A stretch of DNA of 64,000 nt from positions 19,828,147 to 19,892,146 of the forward strand of contig NC_133297.1 of assembly GCF_005239225.2 (NCBI RefSeq), in the 5' to 3' direction. Both the position numbers and the translations under genes were made by a program. Shown here one piece after another: positions 56,891 to 64,000 of this stretch. The DNA comes from Populus alba. Its lineage: Eukaryota > Streptophyta > Magnoliopsida > Malpighiales > Salicaceae. The notes under the pieces were generated by a model. That model did not search any database, was not told the origin of the DNA, and saw only the letters and a program-made list of their open reading frames with translations. The stretch's first letter is position 1. Each line of letters begins with the position of its first letter.

Positions 56891-58880
56891 ACAATATTTA
56901 TGGTATTAATAATAATATTAAACTTATAGGACCTAATTTTTATATTTTTCAATCCACTCAAATAAAACTTATTGTTTTTCTTCGATGATAATAATAATAA
57001 TAATAATAATTTTACCATTGAAATCAAATCTATGTTTGTTTTTCAAAATGAATGATATATTTTTAAAATTTCTTAATTATGATATTAATAATATTAATTA
57101 TAATAAAAAAAATAAAAGTTATAACACAATAATATTTTTAATTAACAAAATTAATTATAATAAAAATATTAATATTAATAATATTAAAATTTAAAATATT
57201 TATAATACAAATAATTATATTTTTAATATTAATAATAACAATAAACTTACCAAAGTTTAAGTAGGTCCGCCTACAACACCAGGCTTAAGAGCTTTAGACC
57301 TTTCTTATATGAGAGACTAAAAAACATTGGGTTTGACTGCAATCCAAACCCATATATTTTGTTGAGGACGCAGGAACCAAGAACATCGAATCCAGAGAAT
57401 GACCCATTAGCCAATAGTCTGATTCCTAACCCAATTGTCTTAGGATAGGTAAGATTGCAATACCCAAGGGGCTTGCGTCTTTTCCCTACCACTTCCAAAC
57501 AACTTAGGTCTGACATGCCCTTCCAGATCCAAGTCAATAATAATAAAAATAATTGATTTTACCCTTCAAATCATATCTATATATTTTTTTTATAGTAATA
57601 AAATTATTTCACATTTAATAATATTTATGATATTAATAATAATATTAAACTTATCTGAACTAAATGTTTATAGTTTATAATCCCCTCAAATAAAACTTAT
57701 TATTTTTCTTCGATAATAATAATATTTTTCTTCAAATTTATTAATTTAACAACAACAACAACAATAATAATCTTATATTTCAAATTAAATCTATTGTGTT
57801 TTTCAAAATTAATGATATATTTTTTAAATTTTTTAATTATGATATTAATAATATTAATTATAATAAAAACAATAAAATTTATAATACAAATAATAATAAT
57901 TTTAATATTAATAATATTAATCATCATAAAAATAAAAATATTTATAAACTAAAATAATAATATTTTAATATTAATAATATGAAAATTAAAAAAATTTATA
58001 ATACATAAAATTATATTTTTAATATTAATAATAACAATAAATGTACCCAAATGTAAGTGGGTTTGATTGCAAAACCAGATCCAGAAGTTTTGGGCCCCTC
58101 TAAAATGAGGAACCCAAAAGTCTTGGATTTGGCTACAATCAAAACATATTAGAGTTTGGTGAGAATGCAAGACCCAAGAGCATTTGGTCCTAACACGAAC
58201 CCATTAGCCTAGGGTCTAGCTCCTGACCTAATTGTCTTGGGCAAGACAGGGCTGCAATACAAAAAGGACTTCGGTCTTCCCTTTGTCACTTCCAATCAAC
58301 TTGGATCTAGCATGCCCTTCTAGACCTAAGTTAATATTAATAAAAATAATTGATTTTACATTTTAAATAACATATATGTTTTTTTTTCATAGTAATAAAA
58401 TTTATTTCAAATTTAATAATATTTATGATATTAATAATAATATTAAACTTATCTTACCTAAGTTTTTATAGTTTTTAATCCCCTCAAATAAAACATATTG
58501 TTTTTCTTCGATAATAATAAAATTTTTCTTGAAAATTATTAATTTAATAATAATAATAATAATAATAATTTTACAATTCAAACAAATTTATGGTTGTTTT
58601 TTCAAAATTAATAATATATTTTTAAAATTTCTTAATTATGATATTAATAATATTAATTATAATAAAAACAATAAAATTTATAATAGAAAAATAATATTTT
58701 TAATAATAATAATAATAGTAGTAGTAATAATAATAAACTTAAAAATATTTATAATATAAATAATAAAATTTATAATATTAATAATAACAATAAACTTACT
58801 TAAGTTTAAGTGAGTCTGTCTGTAATATCAGACTCAAGAGCTTTGGGCCCTTTTTAAATGATGAATCCAAAAACCTAGTA
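56891..58880. repeat. Long-period satellite, duplicon C, about 2.5 monomers
   Basis: Blocks beginning ACAATAAACTTACC.AAGTTTAAG or its variants at about 57240, 58035 and 58797 (periods about 790 and 760 bp), with the same AT-rich interblocks as in duplicon B. The last GC-richer block is cut after about 80 bp at 58875. Confidence 0.88.
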
Positions 58881-59219
58881 CACCATAAAAGTGCAAATAG
58901 AGCTAGCTCACAAGCTTAACTTTTTATTTCTTTTCTCTTTAGCTAAATTGTTTTTTTTAAGAAAAACATTAATAATAATACTAAACCAACAAATATCCCC
59001 TCAAGTCATTTCCAAATTATTTTTTCAATGTACTCCTAAACAATAGATTAGACAAAGAAACTTATAAAATCAAGAGAAAAACCTTAATCCATCTTCATCG
59101 TCTCTTTACAACTTTTTATTCTAGGTATGCAAGCCATAAAAAAAAAGGAAAATCAAAGAAAGTCCCATAAAGCATCCAACAAACCTAAATTGAAAATCCT
59201 AATCAAATATACTTTGTTG
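58881..59219. other. Duplicon C spacer
   Basis: The left part (58881-59045) is unassigned; the rest matches 16285-16385 and 16553-16620 of duplicon A, without the SINE. The dUTPase fragment seen in A and B is absent. Confidence 0.65.
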
Positions 59220-59385
59220 TTGCTGCTAGATGCTGATGGTGTTCGTGCTTGAGCTTGTGCTAGTGCTCGTGCCAGTACTTGTGCTCGTGCTCGTGCTCGT
59301 GCTGCTATCATTGTTGCTAGTGATGGTGCTGGTGGCGGTGGCTGCTGTTGCTGGAGGCGGTTGTGGTGTTGCTTCTAGTGACTGG
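59220..59385. repeat. GTGCTC hexanucleotide tract, duplicon C
   Basis: GTGCTCGTGCTCGTGCTCGTG plus GGTGGCGGTGGCTGCTGTTG triplets. Compare 16640-16830 and 54360-54470. Confidence 0.85.
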
Positions 59386-59483
59386 GTCTGTTTCAATAAA
59401 TTAAATAGGTTATTGGAGGTGCATTTTTATTAGATCATCTATTGATACAAAATTTTCGCACTTACAATTTGATTTACTCTCAC

Positions 59484-60350
59484 CTGGGCATCGAACATGT
59501 TCATGTACTTGATCTTAGTGTTTCCATCCATTCGTCCTGCATTCGGCTGGAAAAGGCAAAAAGCAGGAGTCTCAGGCCTTGTATCGCTTCTGTAGGCAAA
59601 GTAAGGGTAGGGATTGATTGCGAAAGGCGAACCAGTCGCACTATTAAACTCCAACAAGCCCTTCATCAGATCCCCATAACTTGGATCAAAGCTTCCAGAA
59701 GAAGGTGGCTCAGACTGCTTAAGCACTCCCATCGAATGAACTGTGGTGACCTTAATTTTACCCCCGAGCGATGCATCATTTAGAGCATTCTGTACATTTT
59801 GCATTGCTGGTAAGAGCTTGTTCATGAGATTCTGGTCATTGGAAGTCATGACCTCGTTGCCAACAGTGATGAGGATGATATTGCTAGCTGGATAGAAGGG
59901 AAGCACGTTTGTGTTGATCCAGGTCTTGGCAAAATTGGGATCAGAGGCTAGTCCTGGAATGTCACCATTTGCAGTGCCGATAACAATTCCAATTCCGGTG
60001 TTGGCTAAGGCTATGATTATGGCGGGGTCCGATCCATATAATCGGACCTTTTGGATTGAAGTGGATTGAAGAAGCTTTGCGGTGGATGATGGTGGTGGAA
60101 GGTTGTCCTCAAGTTGGCCATAGTTTATACCGATGAATGATTGCGAGTCTGCACAAAAAGCAGCAAAAATTAAAGCAGATGATCCAACATCAATTTTTAA
60201 ACGACAAAACAGAACAACATTTTTTGTTTTCATAGACTGAAATGAAGACAGCTCAATTAAAACAGAAAGAGACGCAAACTTGCTTGCGATTTTTACAGTC
60301 TGTAAGGAGGAAAGGAGAAGGAAAGCAACAGTATAAGGAAGCACCACCAT
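59484..60350 (-). pseudogene. GH17 beta-1,3-glucanase copy C, lacks exon 3
   Basis: Best-preserved relic of the secreted beta-1,3-glucanase. Exon 1 is 60350-60284 (signal peptide MVVLPYTVAFLLLSSLQ), intron 1 60283-60149, exon 2 60148-59484. Exons 1 and 2 together are 732 bp (244 codons), uninterrupted. Exon 2 starts SQSFIGINYGQ and includes IQKVRLYGSDP, ILITVGNEVM (putative proton donor Glu at about residue 121), GSPFAINPYPYFAYRSDT and MNMFDAQ before a GTGAGA donor. Intron 1 starts GC in place of the GT of copy A. Exon 3, with the nucleophile Glu of AETGWPF, is deleted: the intron is joined directly to spacer at about 59420. An enzyme from this copy would lack its nucleophile, so I call it a pseudogene. 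An open frame of 303 codons reads through the retained intron 1. Confidence 0.88.
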
Positions 60351-60590
60351 GGCTCAGGAGGAGCGGTTTCTATTCTGCATTATTTGAAACTGGAGTGGGC
60401 ATTAAATATAGAATATGCTACAAGTCGAGGGCAGAAGCGTAAAGATGACTTAGGATGTATTATTGTTATAGAATATGGGTGGTGAAACTTCAAATAGAAA
60501 CCAATTACGATGAACTAGTTTGGTGGCCATAACTACGCCGTTGATTCACCTTTTAAACTATTAAAAAAATATAAAATGTTTAAGGATTAT
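60351..60590. other. Upstream flank of GH17 copy C
   Basis: Matches 27599-27770 of duplicon A. The equivalent upstream region in copy B is missing. No confident promoter motif. Confidence 0.6.
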
Positions 60591-61270
60591 AAAAGCATTA
60601 AGTTTAACTGCAATGTCAAATCCAATAATAATATTTATAATATTAATAATAATATTTCATTTATTTGCTAATTTTTTTTTTTCATCTTTAAAAAAAAATT
60701 ATGGTTTTTCTTTGATAGTGATAATAATAATAATAATAAAATTATTATTAATTTAACACTTCAAATCAAATCTATGGTTGTTTTTCAATATTGATAATAA
60801 TGTTTTTTCAAAATTATTTATTATTTTATTAATAATATTAATTATAATAAAAATAATTATATTTATAACACAAGTAATACTATTTTTAATATTAATACTT
60901 TTAATTATAATAAAAATAATAATATTTATAACAATAATAATAATAATTTTTATATTAATAAATTTAATTATAATAAAAATAATTATATTTAGAAATCTAA
61001 AATCCAAGAATCATGGGTCTTGATACAACACCCATTAGCCTTGGGTACTGATGTCATATCTAAGTGCTTTGGGTCCTGACTGAGCCCAAGGGAATTAGGT
61101 CCCGACACTGGACCCATTAGCCTTGGGTACCGACACCAAACCCTAGTGCTTTGGGTCCTGACACAACCCAAGAAAATTGGATCCTGACGCAGCATCAATA
61201 ATGTTGGGTTAGGCAAGTCCTCATGGGGCAGGACCCAATATTGGATCGATCCAGCGGTAGCTAGACCCAA
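60591..61270. repeat. Diverged satellite remnant
   Basis: AT-rich (AAT)n sequence to about 61000, then a GC-richer block at 61005-61265 with repeated CATTAGCCTTGGGTACTGA and GCTTTGGGTCCTGAC phrases. Related to, but clearly diverged from, the blocks in the main arrays. A parallel remnant follows GH17 copy A at 27820-28100. Confidence 0.7.
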
Positions 61271-61797
61271 ATTTATTTTGGCTCGGTTCGATTTGGTTAT
61301 TTTAGAATAAAAACAAGTTCAAATTGAACAGTTTTGGTTCGGTTTGATTTGACTCGTTTTTTTCCGGTTTTGGGTCGGTTTTTTTCGGTTTGGGTTCGAT
61401 TTGATTTTTTCAGTTATTTTAATAGTGCCTTTTTAGTCGTTATAATTTTTATTTATTTCATGTGATTTTTTTGAGTTGATGATATCTTATATTTATATAT
61501 TCTTGGCAGGTAATTATCGGAACTTGATCCAAGGCAAAAGTTGATGAGAGAAAGTTTAAATTTATAGCATAAAAACATATTTAAAAGAAAAGAGACCAAA
61601 CATAAAAAAAAAAATAGCATGGCTTTTCTAGAATTGATGCGAAAATATACTTTAGCATATTAATTTAGTCAAACCAAACTGATTAATTATTCTGTTCATT
61701 AAACTTTTTTGTTGCCTTGGTTAAATTTTATAAAATGAACTCAAATCGATTGGAAAGTTGTGGAACGATGACAAACACTTCAAAGCTAGCTTGTTAA
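61271..61797. other. GGTTCGGTTTG-rich stretch and AT-rich spacer
   Basis: Repeated GGTTCGGTTTGATTTGA and TTTTTTCGGTTTGGGTTCG phrases at 61275-61410, a composition common in plant noncoding transposon ends. No coding motif to 61797. Confidence 0.5.
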
Positions 61798-62690
61798 CGT
61801 ATAGTTCCTCCAGCCCGAACAACTAACACTAAGCATTGTCAAAACCATTGCATCTGAACCTACTAATAAACATGCACAATTTTCCTTTATCTGATCCTAC
61901 ACAACGTAGATGACGTTGAAATAAACCGCGACCTCTAGATTTAGAAACGTGTGCTAACTAAGTACGCAACACAAAATTATTATCATATTAATCAAATAAA
62001 TATATTGAACAATGACGTACCAAAAAAATAAATTCAAATTAGAGGTCATTTTCATCCACATGCTAATAAATTGGCTCTACCACATACTATAAAAGACAAT
62101 CCATTATAAAAATAAAAAAAATAATTAATGTTTAACTATCATTTTTATTAAATTCAGTCTAACTTGGTATGTTAATTTGTCATCTTAGTTGAAACTATAA
62201 AAGCAGAAAATTAAAAAAAAAAAACCAACATTATTCTACATAAAAATAATAGAGTTAAATTCTTACCTTCGAAGACGGTTTTATATATATATATATACAC
62301 ACACAAATCAAAGCTCAAACCAATTTTTAGAAGTTTACATAGCAATTTGATCTATGGATTTCACACCAATAACCCTTTGTGAGTCTCAAAAAAGAGGAAC
62401 CTTCTCGTCTTCTCCGTTACACTTGTAGGATTGAAGGGTGGAGAATGCTTTTCAGTTTTCAATACTTCTTTTCAACATGAACTTGGTCCCTAACAATCTA
62501 CATACAGGATTTCAACGTCATCTACGTTGTGCCCTTCAGATAAAGGAAAATTGTGCATGTTTATTTCTACGGAGAAGCTTTGAAACTTGGAAGGATAACT
62601 TGTCTTCAAAGAATTTATAAGCAGATGCAATGGTTGTGACAATGCTTAGTGTTAGTTGTTAGGGCTGGAGGAACTATACAGCTTGTATCC
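61798..62690. mobile_element. Long inverted repeat related to fold-back element
   Basis: Left end 61798-61922 (TATAGTTCCTCCAGCCC, GCATTGTCAAAACCATTGCA, AATTTTCCTTTATCTGATCC, CAACGTAGATGACGTTGAAA) is the reverse complement of parts of the right end 62512-62690. The right end also keeps the long arm segment CTTTGAAACTTGGAAGGATA that is deleted on the left. Both ends belong to the family of the element at 28173-28454. The roughly 590 bp between them is AT-rich with a TA run at 62282 and no coding motif. Confidence 0.75.
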
Positions 62691-64000
62691 CATCCTTCTT
62701 TCACCATATCCGACAAAGATGTATTTGTCGCTTTTATCATCGAGTTTGGTCTTTCTTGCATCTGGGATCTTTGCATATGCCACACAACCAAAGACTCGTA
62801 GATGAGTAACACTTGGTTTGTGACCACTCCATGCTTCTTCTGAAGTGACACCTTGCAAACTTCTGGTTGGGCAGCGATTAGTAGATACACTGCATATGAT
62901 ACAACTTCAGCCTAGTATTGCTTGGGCAGCTTCTTTGCTTTAAGCAGACTTCTTGCCATGTCAAGAATCATTCGATTCTTCCTCTCAGCTACACCATTCA
63001 GCTGTGGTGTATAAGCTGGTGTTGTCTGATGTCTGATGCCTTATTGTGTACAAAAGGCTTCAAAGTTATTTGCTGTATATTCTCCACCTTGATCAGATCT
63101 CACAGTTTTGATCTTATAGCCACTTTGCTTCTCCACAATTGCTTTAAAATCTTTAAAACAATTGAATACTTCTAACTTCCTCTTCAGAAAGTATATACAC
63201 GTCTTTCTGCTAAAATCATCAATAAAAGTGAGGAAGTACCTATTTTGTCCAGTCGACATAGACTTTATTGGGCCACACACATCTGTGTTTGTGTGCACTA
63301 ACTCCAGTGGCATCTTTGCTTTCTAGTTGACTTCTTTAGAAAAACTGGATGTGTGATGTTTGCTAAGGACACAACTCTCACAGACTTCATCCAGATGATC
63401 AATGTGAGGCATACCTTTGACCATCTTCTTGCTTGCTAGCATCTTCAGACTCGTGAAATTCAGATGTCCAAGCCTCAGGTGCCAAAGCCATTCTTCACTG
63501 TTGGTGATGGCGCTCAAACACCTTGCTGCATCATACTGGATGTTTAAAGGAAACATCCTATTCTTGGACATTTTCATATAGGCAATTAGTCTCCCATTGT
63601 AGTCTGTAATTGTCAAATGACAATTCTTTGTGAAAAGAGTATAACCTGTCTCCATAAGTTGACCAATGCTTATCTAGTTCTGCTTTATGGCTGGGACATA
63701 GTAAACATCGGCGATGTAGCTATGATCTCCATTCTTCAACTTGATTGGGATGTTGTCTTTACCTTTGAATGGAACTTTTAAGGTATCTCCAAAAGTAACT
63801 AGACCTTGTATGGTCTCATCTAGATCACCAAATAAATCTCGGTGGCCACACATGTGATTGCTGGCTCTAGAATCTAGATACCATATATTCTCTTGTTTCT
63901 CGCCAAGTCCTTGTTGGACAAGTAATGCAGCTGCTCCTCTGTCATCCTTCTCTGCATAGTTGGCTTGCTCACGTACCTCTAACGGAGCTTTCCTTCGACA
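62676..64000 (-). pseudogene. Ty1/copia gag-pol fragment, incomplete
   Basis: Minus strand, entering from beyond the window. Protease region near 63880-63840 with WYLDSRASNHMCG, in which the catalytic DSG has become DSR. Then GAG-pre-integrase at 63655-63323 (WLWHLRLGHLNFTSLKML, CESCVLSKHH, a zinc-binding His/Cys pattern). Then integrase core at 63313-62890 with HTNTDVCGP, FIDDFSRKTCIYFLK, VRSDQGGEYT and NGVAERKNR, giving the D, D and E residues. Then post-integrase THLRVFGCVAYAKIP and DKYIFVGYGERRMGYKLY. Lesions: TAG near 63670, a Trp-to-stop change after LPKQY near 62910, and frame changes. It is cut at about 62676 by the inverted-repeat element, so reverse transcriptase is absent. Confidence 0.9.

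Noticed and set aside
59439..60350. A single-exon 303-residue glucanase
   Set aside because: The frame reads through intron 1 (an AG acceptor just before ACTCGCAATC, and copy A has a GTAAGT donor) and past the exon 2 donor; exon 3 with the nucleophile is missing.

Overview
The window is nuclear DNA of a flowering plant, most likely a eudicot. It is AT-rich, has no intact protein-coding gene that I can support, and is dominated by nested transposable elements and satellite-like repeats. The evidence for a plant is spliced gene fragments with GT-AG introns, a plant GH17 beta-1,3-glucanase, plant-type dUTPase, CACTA transposons with TNP2/PF03004 genes, and Ty3/gypsy (Tat/Ogre-like, Tekay/Del-like, Athila-like) and Ty1/copia remnants. 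It reads as a gene-poor, possibly pericentromeric interval.

Layout. 1-5746: 3' end of a Tat/Ogre-like gypsy element: noncoding sequence, a 60-bp tandem array, a 39-bp minisatellite, a polypurine tract and a terminal LTR. 6434-13985: a truncated Tekay/Del-like LTR, simple repeats, and a complete 3.17-kb solo LTR with 5-bp target-site duplication (TSD) nested in a 1.36-kb duplicated repeat. 13985-28110: duplicon A, made of long-period satellite, dUTPase fragment, spacer with a SINE, and a minus-strand GH17 pseudogene split by an ~8.9-kb CACTA element. 28173-34790: a fold-back element, then a second CACTA group with a decayed TNP2 transposase and a fragment of its partner gene. 34878-41398: a lone dUTPase fragment, a copia 3' end, a Tekay-like LTR with primer-binding site and gag, an unclassified element and an LTR fragment. 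41399-47640: a minus-strand Ogre-like element whose gag is interrupted by a second solo LTR (3.18 kb, TSD CCAAC) packed with hairpin-forming arrays. 47690-56063: duplicon B (satellite, dUTPase, spacer with LINE insertion, GH17 pseudogene), followed by an Athila-like integrase fragment. 56890-60830: duplicon C (satellite, GH17 pseudogene without its third exon). 61000-64000: a diverged satellite block, a long inverted repeat, and a copia gag-pol pseudogene running off the window.

Two points stand out. First, one module (long-period satellite + dUTPase fragment + GAGCAC-rich spacer + GH17 fragment) occurs three times in the same orientation with shared internal junctions, so an already rearranged, truncated unit was duplicated. 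Second, a Tekay-like LTR family carries arrays of short dyads in its U3 and transcribed part, including 49-bp units that each encode a C(UUCG)G tetraloop hairpin. These arrays differ between copies while the LTR ends and promoter architecture are conserved.
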